NCBI GenBank assembly: GCA_964619555.1
Contig: CAZUDV010000010.1
Span: 1-64,000 of the forward strand
Reading direction: 5' to 3'
Length of the DNA: 64,000 nt
Source: JAGOPY01 sp964619555
GTDB lineage: Bacteria; Bacteroidota; Bacteroidia; Bacteroidales; JAGOPY01
The position numbers were made by a program, and so were the translations under genes. Below, one piece after another: positions 1 to 7,072 of the stretch (positions are counted from its first letter, which is position 1; each line of letters begins with the position of its first letter). The notes under the pieces were generated by a model. The model did not search any database and was not told where the DNA came from. It saw nothing but the letters and a program-made list of their open reading frames with translations.

Positions 1-303
1 TTAGGCCCCCATACCATCACCTATGCCTATACCGATGCCTTCGGATGCGATAACTCCTGCACCTTCACCATTACCGTGAGGCCGCTGCCGACCGTCACCT
101 GTCCGCCGAATGCTGACGTCTGCATCGATGCCGCCCCGTTTGCCCTTACCGGCGGTCTGCCCGCCGGTGGCTCCTACAGCGGTGCCGGTGTAGCGGCCGG
201 TAGCTTCAATCCGGCCACTGCCGGACTGGGACCCCATACCATCACCTATGCCTATACCGATGCCTTCGGTTGCGACAACGCCTGCACCTTCACCATTACC
301 GTT
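1..303 (+). repeat. 225-bp tandem coding repeat (75-aa units)
   Basis: The segments at about 11-75 and 236-300 are almost identical at the DNA level, 225 bp apart, and encode the same PHTITYAYTDAFGC...CTFTITV strand pair. The array probably continues to the left of the window. The near-identity of the DNA suggests recent duplication or gene conversion. The repeats are also visibly richer in G+C than the non-repeated remainder of the gene. Confidence 0.85.
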
Positions 304-1617
304 TACGATACACCGGAAGCCCCAACGTCAGCCAATGTCGACCGGAACTGCATCTGCGCTTCAGATGCAGGAAACATCACACTGACTGCTACAGGAGGCT
401 CGGGAACAAATCTGAATTGGTTCACTTCCAGTTGCGGAGGTACCTTTATCGGTTCAGGATCACCATTTATTATTGCGTCGCCTGAGGTAACTACAACTTA
501 TTACGTGCGGTGGGATAGTGAATTCTGTGGTTCATCCGAATGCAAAAGTGTAACGGTTGAAGTGGACGACGACAGGCCTGCACTGTCCTGTCCGTCTGAA
601 ACAATTACCACCGTTTGTGATCCCCCTGATCCCTATACCTCCTTTGAAGACTTCGAATTCGACGGCGGCTCAGCATCAGACGGCTGCAGCGGAATTGTGA
701 CCACTTCTTTCTCCTGGATCGGTGACGTCTCCGATGGCAATAGCAATCCCGAAACTATCACCCGTTATTACAGGATAGAGGACGAATGCGGTAATGCGGA
801 TACCTGCTCACAAACCATCATCATCGAGGAACTTGATATGAATATTTACGTATACCTCGAAGGAGCTGCAATCAATGCTGGTGGGGTGGCTACCTATTCC
901 GTACCTATGCGTACTTCTCTGAATACAACAGGAGGCCTGAGGGTATTACCCGGGCAGACATACAAAGTACCGATCCTGGGAAACCTGGTATACACACCAT
1001 CCGGTCAGCCCTATGCCACTGCTCCATGGAATTATTTCGGAACAGAAGGGGATAGTTTTGACTCCGATGGTATCCTGGCTAACGGTTCAGCCGGTTATCC
1101 GACTGCAGCTGTCGATTGGGTGTTGGTATCTCTGCGAGAAACCATTGAAGGAGAACCTGTCTGCCAAACTGCCGCACTGGTTCACAGCAGCGGTTGGGTC
1201 GATTTCATAGAAGGCGGTTTCAGTTGCTGCAATATCGATCTGGAATCATCCTACTATGTGGTTATTGAACACAGAAATCACCTGATCATAATGTCACCTG
1301 TACCTTTGCCCATTGTAAGCGGTACCATCAGCTTTGACTTCCGATATAATCAAAGCTATACCGGAGAATTTGGCGAAGGCTTCGGTCAGAAAGAAATCCT
1401 GCCAGGTATCTTTGCCATGTATTCCGGTAACGGACAACAAGTAGCCGCAGGAACTGCCACTGATATAACCTTCGATGACCGGACTTACTGGGAAGGCCAG
1501 AATAATACGGCTGGCCGCTACCGGATCGGAGATTATAACCTTAATGGCGACTGCAATTACAATGACAGGATTACCTGGGAGTTCAATAACGGTTTCTTCT
1601 CCGTTGTAATACCTTAA
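1..1617 (+). CDS. Repeat-rich secreted adhesin, 3' part (5' end outside window)
   Basis: The reading frame is open from base 1, so this is only the last 538 codons of a longer gene. Residues 1-101 contain one and a third copies of a 75-residue Ig-like/HYR-type unit with recurring THTITYAYTDAFGC-like and CTFTITV strands, typical of very large Bacteroidota surface proteins. A second beta-sandwich region (about 105-190) and a Cys-containing HYR-like region (about 195-275) follow. The last 230 or so residues form a module seen at the ends of such proteins, finishing with an EF-hand-like DYNLNGDCNYND loop (Asp/Asn at alternating positions), which resembles half a dockerin. No T9SS type A tail is visible. 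It is probably exported and surface-bound; the ligand is unknown. The gene directly downstream encodes a cohesin-like anchored protein, which may be its partner (inference). Confidence 0.8.
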   Translation, partial: LGPHTITYAYTDAFGCDNSCTFTITVRPLPTVTCPPNADVCIDAAPFALTGGLPAGGSYSGAGVAAGSFNPATAGLGPHTITYAYTDAFGCDNACTFTITVYDTPEAPTSANVDRNCICASDAGNITLTATGGSGTNLNWFTSSCGGTFIGSGSPFIIASPEVTTTYYVRWDSEFCGSSECKSVTVEVDDDRPALSCPSETITTVCDPPDPYTSFEDFEFDGGSASDGCSGIVTTSFSWIGDVSDGNSNPETITRYYRIEDECGNADTCSQTIIIEELDMNIYVYLEGAAINAGGVATYSVPMRTSLNTTGGLRVLPGQTYKVPILGNLVYTPSGQPYATAPWNYFGTEGDSFDSDGILANGSAGYPTAAVDWVLVSLRETIEGEPVCQTAALVHSSGWVDFIEGGFSCCNIDLESSYYVVIEHRNHLIIMSPVPLPIVSGTISFDFRYNQSYTGEFGEGFGQKEILPGIFAMYSGNGQQVAAGTATDITFDDRTYWEGQNNTAGRYRIGDYNLNGDCNYNDRITWEFNNGFFSVVIP

Positions 1618-1661
1618 CCAGAATTACTAAAAAATATTAATTTTATATAAAATTCAAGCTC

Positions 1662-2480
1662 ATGAAAAAGCCGATTATAAACCTGATGAGAAAATCCAAT
1701 TACGATTTTCTTATCCCACGGATTTCTTTATTAATGCTGGTTATCACCTTCATTTTGTTTGGTTTCCAGACCAAAGCCCAGGGAGAACTGCCAGTAGTTA
1801 AAATCCGCCTGGTAAATCCATCTTTTGATTGCAAAACCCGACTTTATTGCCTGGATGTTGAGTTCCAGACAGATACTGAGGATCAGCAATTGTTTGGACT
1901 GAACCTGCGTTTATTCTACGACGATGATGTCCTGGAATTCCATTCCATGACCAATTTTGAAGAAGGTTATGAAAGCATCGGAACACCTCAACTTGTCACA
2001 GGACCAGACGGAAGTGGTGATGCATTCGGTTTATCCGGACCCATCGAATGGCTCAATGGACTGGTACAAAAGACGGATTTTTCACCGATCTTCCTATCAA
2101 CTGTAGATACAGTCTGGACCCCATTGTTCAGCATCTGCTTCCATGTCGATGATGTTTCACAATTGCTCCCAAATTTCTGCCCGCCTATTATCTTTGATTT
2201 ACAGGAAGATGCTAATTTGGGTGGATACTTTTATGGGGATGATGGTGTAGTTATCTCCCTGTCTACAGCAGATCCTTCCATATCCCTGCCTACAACTGAA
2301 TATGTCGTCCAGTACAACTGGGTATATGAGGCCGGTCCGGAATCATACGGAACTCCGGAACCTATTACGTGCATCGTTCCTGATCAGTGCGTTCCGGTTT
2401 CAAACTGGGCAATCTATTTAGCCATAGGCTTAATGATGGTTGTGGTTATACTGGTGTACAGAAAACGTATAGCAGGATAA
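1662..2480 (+). CDS. Cohesin-like exported protein with C-terminal membrane-anchor/sorting tail
   Basis: 272 aa. A long N-terminal signal region (hydrophobic about 22-36, ending KAQG) is followed by a beta-rich domain of about 50-200 with strand patterns like LNLRLFYDDDVLEF, reminiscent of cohesin or other carbohydrate-binding-module-like folds. The C-terminus is tripartite: a PVSNWAIYL motif at about 245-253, a hydrophobic helix, and a basic YRKRIAG end. This resembles IPTL-CTERM/exosortase-type tails and suggests anchoring or processing at the envelope. It lies 44 bp after the adhesin gene and before a strong terminator, so the two genes are probably co-transcribed. Cohesin-like similarity is judged by eye only. 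Function unknown. Confidence 0.6.
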   Translation: MKKPIINLMRKSNYDFLIPRISLLMLVITFILFGFQTKAQGELPVVKIRLVNPSFDCKTRLYCLDVEFQTDTEDQQLFGLNLRLFYDDDVLEFHSMTNFEEGYESIGTPQLVTGPDGSGDAFGLSGPIEWLNGLVQKTDFSPIFLSTVDTVWTPLFSICFHVDDVSQLLPNFCPPIIFDLQEDANLGGYFYGDDGVVISLSTADPSISLPTTEYVVQYNWVYEAGPESYGTPEPITCIVPDQCVPVSNWAIYLAIGLMMVVVILVYRKRIAG

Positions 2481-2531
2481 TCAAAATCTATCTCGGCTTT
2501 TTCATCCTCTGACCCGGTCAGAAGGGTTTCA

Positions 2532-2585
2532 GTTAATCTGTGCAGTTAGTGGCCTTAACCCTGATTGCACAGATTAACATTTTTT
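2532..2585 (+). terminator. Rho-independent terminator after adhesin pair
   Basis: There is a perfect 13-bp stem: GTTAATCTGTGCA at 2532-2544 pairs with TGCACAGATTAAC at 2566-2578. The 21-nt loop can form a small inner GTTA/TAAC stem, and ATTTTTT follows. It separates the adhesin genes from the exbB operon. Confidence 0.85.
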
Positions 2586-2706
2586 AGTGAATAACTGATT
2601 TCACATCCTTTTATTCAGTTCATCTTCTTTTCTAAATTTACCCCGGTAAAATCATTTCATACTAACTGGGTTTTTTCTTCGTTAATTTACTGCATATAGA
2701 AAAGTT

Positions 2707-3402
2707 ATGACCGAAATAATGTTATTGCAGATCAGTACCAGCAACAGTCTCACTGCAGCACAAGCAGCCCCTTCTGAAATTTCTCTCTCCGTCCTTGACC
2801 TTGCCATGAAAGGCGGGTGGATCATGATCATCCTGGCCATTATGTCGGTCATTGCAGTGTATATCTTCATTGAAAGGTACCTCACTATAAACAAGGCGAG
2901 TAAGGAAGATAAACACTTTATGAACAATATCCGGGATTTCATGCTTAATGGCCGGCTGGACTCAGCCCTTTCCCTTTGCAGGAACAATGACAGCCCTATA
3001 GCCAGAATGATCGAAAAAGGCTTGATCAGGATTGGACGACCACTGAACGATATAAATACGGCCATCGAAAACGTTGGCAAACTGGAAGTGGCCAGGATGG
3101 AAAAAAATATTGTCAGCCTGGCTACTATTGCCGGAGCAGCTCCAATGCTTGGTTTCCTCGGAACAGTCACCGGTATGGTTATTGCTTTCTACGATATGTC
3201 GATGGCAGGAAATAATATTGATATAGCGCTTTTATCAAATGGAATCTACCAGGCCATGATTACCACCGTCGGAGGATTGATCGTTGGTATCCTGGCTTAT
3301 ATATTTTATAATATTTTAGTTTCAAGAGTCGAAAAACTTGTCTTTATCCTTGAGATGAGGGCATCTGAATTTATGGATCTGCTGCATGAGCCTGTAAAAT
3401 AA
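2707..3402 (+). CDS. exbB: MotA/TolQ/ExbB-type proton channel subunit
   Basis: 231 aa. It forms the proton-conducting inner-membrane channel that powers TonB-dependent outer-membrane transport. A short N-terminus leads into a first membrane segment at about 38-58 (GGWIMIILAIMSVIAVYIFI). The conserved core TIAGAAPMLGFLGTVTGM at about 138-155 is the TolQ/ExbB signature, followed by a final membrane pair ending near 210. It is followed by exbD after 43 bp and then a TonB-like gene, an ExbB-ExbD-TonB order. A TolQ role cannot be excluded, but the TonB-like third gene favours ExbB. Confidence 0.93.
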   Translation: MTEIMLLQISTSNSLTAAQAAPSEISLSVLDLAMKGGWIMIILAIMSVIAVYIFIERYLTINKASKEDKHFMNNIRDFMLNGRLDSALSLCRNNDSPIARMIEKGLIRIGRPLNDINTAIENVGKLEVARMEKNIVSLATIAGAAPMLGFLGTVTGMVIAFYDMSMAGNNIDIALLSNGIYQAMITTVGGLIVGILAYIFYNILVSRVEKLVFILEMRASEFMDLLHEPVK

Positions 3403-3445
3403 ACCCCGGTTAATCGAGAAAATCGGAAAGTAAGAATATAACAAT

Positions 3446-3856
3446 ATGCCGATAAAAACAAGAAATAAGCTCAGTGTCAGCTTCAGTACAGCATCCATGT
3501 CGGATCTTGTTTTCCTGCTTCTGATTTTTTTCATGCTGACCTCGACGCTGGTTGCACCAAATGCCATTAAACTCCTGCTCCCGGGAAGCAGCAGTAAAAC
3601 TATGGCAAAACAGACTATCACGGTCTATATCAATGAACAACAGAATTATTTCATCGAGGAACTCCAGGTTTCCGAAAATATCCTGGAATCCGAACTGAAT
3701 GACAAACTGTTAAGCCAAACAGAAGGGACTGTTGTTCTCAGGGCGGATAAAACAGTACCTGTTCAACAAGTTGTCAATGTAATCGATGCGGTGAATGAGA
3801 TCAACCGTAAATCAGGTACGAAACATAAAGTTATACTGGCCACTCAGCCAAAATGA
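3446..3856 (+). CDS. exbD: ExbD/TolR family biopolymer transport protein
   Basis: 136 aa with one membrane helix near the N-terminus (about 15-35, SDLVFLLLIFFMLTST). The Asp in this helix is the proton-carrying residue of the ExbD/TolR family. A periplasmic domain follows, with the usual VVLRADKTVPVQQVVNVIDA strand-helix. It partners with ExbB in the inner-membrane motor. Its stop overlaps the start of the next gene (ATGA at 3853-3856), implying translational coupling. Confidence 0.93.
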   Translation: MPIKTRNKLSVSFSTASMSDLVFLLLIFFMLTSTLVAPNAIKLLLPGSSSKTMAKQTITVYINEQQNYFIEELQVSENILESELNDKLLSQTEGTVVLRADKTVPVQQVVNVIDAVNEINRKSGTKHKVILATQPK

Positions 3857-4731
3857 ACAGTCCTGGTAAAAATAAGCGTAATGGAATTGTCGGGACAATC
3901 CTGTTTCATATCGGCGTCCTGATCCTCTTGCTATTCCTTGCACTCAAAACTCCTTTACCCTTGCCAGGTGAAGAAGGTGTTATGGTGAATTTCGGTTATG
4001 ATGAAACCGGGATGGGAAATGATCAGCAATTGGAATCAGCCCCCGCGGAAATTGTTCAGCCACCTTCAACACCACCACAGGATCTGGAAGAAAGGGAATA
4101 CCTGACCCAGGACATCGAAGAAGCCCCGGCTATCGAGAAAAAGAAAGAACCTGAGAAAAAGGAACCTGAAAAAGTCCAGCCTGTTGAAAAACCCAAACCT
4201 GAACCCGCAAAAGAGGTTTTAGTGCCAGAACCGGAACCTCAGCCACAAGTCAACCAGCGTGCCATGTACAAAGGTAAAAGCACCACCTCGACACAGGGAG
4301 GGCAGGAAGGGATTTCCGGGCAACCAGGGGACCAGGGAAGCCAGAGTGGATACGCAGGCAACCCGAATTACCAAGGCAAAGGAGGTACCGGTAGTCAAGG
4401 TGAAGGAATGGGGGATTCGGGTACTGGCGGAGACGGAACCGGACCGGGAGGAAGCGGCATCTCTTATTCACTGGGCGGAAGGGGATCCCTATCGTTGCAC
4501 AAACCTTCTTATGACAGCCGTGAACAGGGAAAAGTCGTTGTTACAATAAAGGTGGATCGCAGAGGAAATGTCACCACCGCTGTCCCGGGAGCCAAAGGCA
4601 CCAATGTTTCCGACCAGACATTGTGGAACCTGGCAAAAGATGCCGCACTTCGCTCCAAATTCAGGGAAGATCCGGATGCCCCTGACATCCAGGTCGGTAC
4701 AATAACTTACAATTTCATCCGACAGAATTAA
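3853..4731 (+). CDS. TonB-like energy transducer with Pro/Glu- and Gly-rich linker
   Basis: 292 aa. There is one N-terminal membrane anchor (about 10-30). A Pro/Glu/Lys-rich stretch (about 55-135, with many EPEK and PKPEP runs) is typical of the TonB periplasmic spacer. An unusual Gly/Ser/Gln-rich segment (about 140-205) follows, and then a C-terminal TonB-like fold (about 215-292, GKVVVTIKVDRRGNVTTA). It should carry the ExbBD motor's energy to outer-membrane receptors; a TonB-dependent receptor lies at 60966-63503. The start overlaps exbD by 4 nt. The Gly-rich block replaces part of the normally Pro-rich spacer. Confidence 0.85.
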   Translation: MNSPGKNKRNGIVGTILFHIGVLILLLFLALKTPLPLPGEEGVMVNFGYDETGMGNDQQLESAPAEIVQPPSTPPQDLEEREYLTQDIEEAPAIEKKKEPEKKEPEKVQPVEKPKPEPAKEVLVPEPEPQPQVNQRAMYKGKSTTSTQGGQEGISGQPGDQGSQSGYAGNPNYQGKGGTGSQGEGMGDSGTGGDGTGPGGSGISYSLGGRGSLSLHKPSYDSREQGKVVVTIKVDRRGNVTTAVPGAKGTNVSDQTLWNLAKDAALRSKFREDPDAPDIQVGTITYNFIRQN

Positions 4732-4745
4732 TCTCATTACCGGGC

Positions 4746-6038
4746 ATGAACTACCGGCAGACCCTTGACTACCTGTATGACCAATTGCCTATGTTCCACA
4801 GAGTCGGAGCAGCCGCATACAAAGCTGATTTGAATAATACCACTGCCTTGTGCCAGATGCTGGGACAACCGGAAAAAGGATTCCTTTCCGTGCACATCGC
4901 CGGCACCAATGGCAAGGGATCGACATCGCACCTGCTTGCTTCAGTGCTGCAATCGGCTGGGTACAAAACCGGGTTATTCACTTCGCCACACCTGAAAGAT
5001 TTCAGGGAAAGGATCCGGATCAACGGAAAAAAAATACCGAAATCATTTATCACTTCATTTGTTAATCAACATCGGGTTCAATTTGAACCGATCAGACCAT
5101 CATTTTTTGAATATACGGCTGTAATGGCTTTTCAGTATTTCAAAGAGGCAAAGGTAGATATTGCCGTCATAGAAACAGGCATGGGGGGCAGGCTGGATTC
5201 CACTAACGTGATCACGCCTTTGCTCGGTGTGATCACCAATATCAGTAAAGATCACATGGCTTACCTGGGAAACACGTTGCAAAAGATCGCCGTCGAAAAA
5301 GCGGGCATTATTAAGCCAGCCATCCCTGTGGTTATTGGTGAATCCCAACCAGCAACCATGGAAATATTTATACAGAGAGCCGCTGAGATGAACTCACCAG
5401 TCCTGTTTGCAGATAAGCACTATAAAATAATAAAAGATCCTGAGGTAAAGGACCAGTTTTTCCTGATTCCCGGAGATGGCATTCCAATACAATGCCCGCT
5501 GAAAGGGATCTACCAGGAAAAGAACCTCGTCACGGCTTACCAGGCGATCCAGATCCTGAAAAATCAAAGATCCGGCAACGGGAATTTGGTATTTAAGATA
5601 ACGGAGGAACATATCAGGGCAGGATTCAGGAATGTGATCAAACTGACAGGATTGCAAGGACGATGGCAGGTTTTGAGACAAAAACCCAAAGTCATTTGTG
5701 ATGTCGGACATAATGAAGCCGGGATCCGGTCTATTATAAAACAATTAAGATCAGAAAGTTATGACACATTACATTGGGTGTTTGGAATGGTCAATGATAA
5801 GGATACTGATCATATCTTAAATCTGTTGCCTCAGGAAGCGCAGTACTATTTCTGCAAGGCTGACATTCCCAGGGGATTGGATGCAAATGAACTGAAACAG
5901 AAAGCGGAACAATCAGGATTGAGCGGAAACGTTTATCCATCCGTGAGCATTGCGTACGAATCGGCTTTGAAAGCCGCCGGTGAAAATGACCTGGTCTTTA
6001 TCGGCGGAAGCACATTCGTGGTCGCTGAAGTGTTATGA
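4746..6038 (+). CDS. folC: Folylpolyglutamate synthase / dihydrofolate synthase
   Basis: 430 aa, normal for the family. It adds glutamate to folates, and many bacterial forms also make dihydrofolate from dihydropteroate. The Mur-ligase-type P-loop GTNGKGST is at 53-60 and TSPHLKDFRERI at 79-90. The IETGMGGRLDSTN motif near 135-148 and ISKDHMAYLG near 165 are characteristic of FolC. The C-terminal domain has CDVGHNEAG. It starts 14 bp after the TonB-like gene and ends 1 bp from the convergent thiS stop. Confidence 0.95.
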   Translation: MNYRQTLDYLYDQLPMFHRVGAAAYKADLNNTTALCQMLGQPEKGFLSVHIAGTNGKGSTSHLLASVLQSAGYKTGLFTSPHLKDFRERIRINGKKIPKSFITSFVNQHRVQFEPIRPSFFEYTAVMAFQYFKEAKVDIAVIETGMGGRLDSTNVITPLLGVITNISKDHMAYLGNTLQKIAVEKAGIIKPAIPVVIGESQPATMEIFIQRAAEMNSPVLFADKHYKIIKDPEVKDQFFLIPGDGIPIQCPLKGIYQEKNLVTAYQAIQILKNQRSGNGNLVFKITEEHIRAGFRNVIKLTGLQGRWQVLRQKPKVICDVGHNEAGIRSIIKQLRSESYDTLHWVFGMVNDKDTDHILNLLPQEAQYYFCKADIPRGLDANELKQKAEQSGLSGNVYPSVSIAYESALKAAGENDLVFIGGSTFVVAEVL

Positions 6039-6039
6039 C

Positions 6040-6246
6040 TCAACCTCCGCTGATCAGGTGAAGTATTGTCACATCATCTCCCGGGTTGATGAAAACTTTA
6101 TCCCGCTCCTCTTTTTTTACCAGCTGCCCGTTCACCTTCGTCACTAACAACCTGAAAGTATAGTTTTTTATCCGGATCAGATCACCGACCGTTATGGGAC
6201 CATCCTGAATGATCTCTTTATTATTATTTAAAGTAATTTCCATCAT
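6040..6246 (-). CDS. thiS: ThiS/MoaD-type sulfur carrier protein
   Basis: About 68 aa, a small beta-grasp protein. The C-terminus is LISGG, the diglycine tail that is adenylated and thiocarboxylated in sulfur carriers; NPGDDVTILHL precedes it. A GTG at 6249 and an ATG at 6246 are both possible starts. The ATG gives a TGATG coupling with the upstream thiF stop and is preferred. In standard annotation this is thiamine ThiS. However, no other thiamine gene is nearby and the divergent neighbour is a tungstopterin-dependent oxidoreductase, so a role in sulfur transfer to pyranopterin is an alternative (inference). Confidence 0.85.
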   Translation of the reverse strand: MMEITLNNNKEIIQDGPITVGDLIRIKNYTFRLLVTKVNGQLVKKEERDKVFINPGDDVTILHLISGG

Positions 6247-6836
6247 CACATTTTTCCTAATAAGATCTCTAAAACCAGATTGGCCTCCATGTTTGCCACA
6301 ATACCGACTCTGGGCGCAAGCGGGGGATATTGATCATTCACTTCCCTGGTGCCATCACCGCAGATATAAATCATGTCCGATCTTTTCGTCGTTAAGTTAT
6401 CATTATCACCCCATCCTGCCAGACCGATGCCACAGATCAGCGGTGTATCCGGCATATTTTCCAATACCACTTCTACGATCATCTGTTTCATATCCGCCCG
6501 GTCAAAAGCTTCGACTATGACATCGCAATCCCTGAATATTCCGGGGATGTTTTCAGGTGTAAGTAATATCTCATTAGCCACAACTTCTGTCAAAGGATCG
6601 ATACGGGCGATATTATCTTTCAAGGCCGATACTTTTGGCTGGCCAACCTGGTCCCTGAAAAAATACTGACGGTTCAGGTTGGATTGTTCAACCCTGTCAA
6701 AATCTGCGATCACAAGCCTTCCCAGTCCGGCCCTTGCCAATGCAACGGCACAATTGGAGCCTAAACCACCGCAACCGGCGATTCCCACCGATTTCATCTT
6801 CAAGCGGTCCCGTATATGCTGATCAGGCATGTTCAT
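6246..6836 (-). CDS. thiF: Short ThiF-family sulfur-carrier adenylyltransferase
   Basis: 196 aa, matching the short ThiF family 2 rather than full-length ThiF/MoeB (about 250 aa). It should activate the diglycine end of the adjacent carrier with ATP. The nucleotide-binding GCGGLGSN motif is at about 21-28, followed by DFDRVEQSNLNRQYF with the conserved Asp and Arg that position ATP. The C-terminal zinc-binding CxxC pairs of E1-like enzymes are absent, as expected for the short form. A perfect -7 box (6870-6877) precedes it on the minus strand. It is divergent from the AOR gene. Confidence 0.88.
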   Translation of the reverse strand: MNMPDQHIRDRLKMKSVGIAGCGGLGSNCAVALARAGLGRLVIADFDRVEQSNLNRQYFFRDQVGQPKVSALKDNIARIDPLTEVVANEILLTPENIPGIFRDCDVIVEAFDRADMKQMIVEVVLENMPDTPLICGIGLAGWGDNDNLTTKRSDMIYICGDGTREVNDQYPPLAPRVGIVANMEANLVLEILLGKM

Positions 6837-6869
6837 GGTTAGAAAAGCTCGTTTCCAGATTCCTCTCTA

Positions 6870-6877
6870 CAAATGTA
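6870..6877 (-). promoter_or_regulatory. -7 box for thiF-thiS
   Basis: On the minus strand the sequence reads TACATTTG, an exact match to the Bacteroidota TAnnTTTG element. Predicted transcription starts near 6863, leaving about 27 nt of leader before thiF. No clear -33 TTTG was found at the right distance. Confidence 0.5.
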
Positions 6878-6963
6878 ATTAAATCCATTTTTAACCCTTA
6901 ATATAAACTACTTCCAAATAAACCGTTAAACATTTGGGAATGAAAAACAATCTCGGACCAAAC

Positions 6964-6987
6964 CGATATGCACAAGCTTGCATATTG
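6964..6987. promoter_or_regulatory. Putative ModE-like operator upstream of the AOR gene
   Basis: An inverted repeat, CGATATGC (6964-6971), 8-nt spacer, GCATATTG (6980-6987). A second copy with the same spacer length and a spacer also beginning ACAA lies at 9361-9384, at the start of the modE-like gene; 19 of 24 positions agree. This copy is centred about 70 bp upstream of the predicted AOR transcription start, a position usual for an activator, and lies in the divergent thiF/AOR region. That the encoded ModE-like protein binds here is inference. Confidence 0.6.
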
Positions 6988-7030
6988 AAATTTAAGCAAT
7001 TAAAGCATTATTTTCGCAGATGAAAATTCA

Positions 7031-7038
7031 TACTTTTG
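7031..7038 (+). promoter_or_regulatory. -7 box for the AOR gene
   Basis: TACTTTTG is an exact TAnnTTTG match. A weak upstream element TTTTCG sits at 7011-7016. Predicted transcription begins near 7045, giving a leader of about 28 nt. Confidence 0.5.
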
Positions 7039-7072
7039 CATTGATAATAATTTAACAATATAGTTTTCAGAT

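Noticed and set aside
1..303. CRISPR or mobile-element repeat
   Set aside because: The repeats are in frame with a beta-sandwich protein and have no spacers or transposase.
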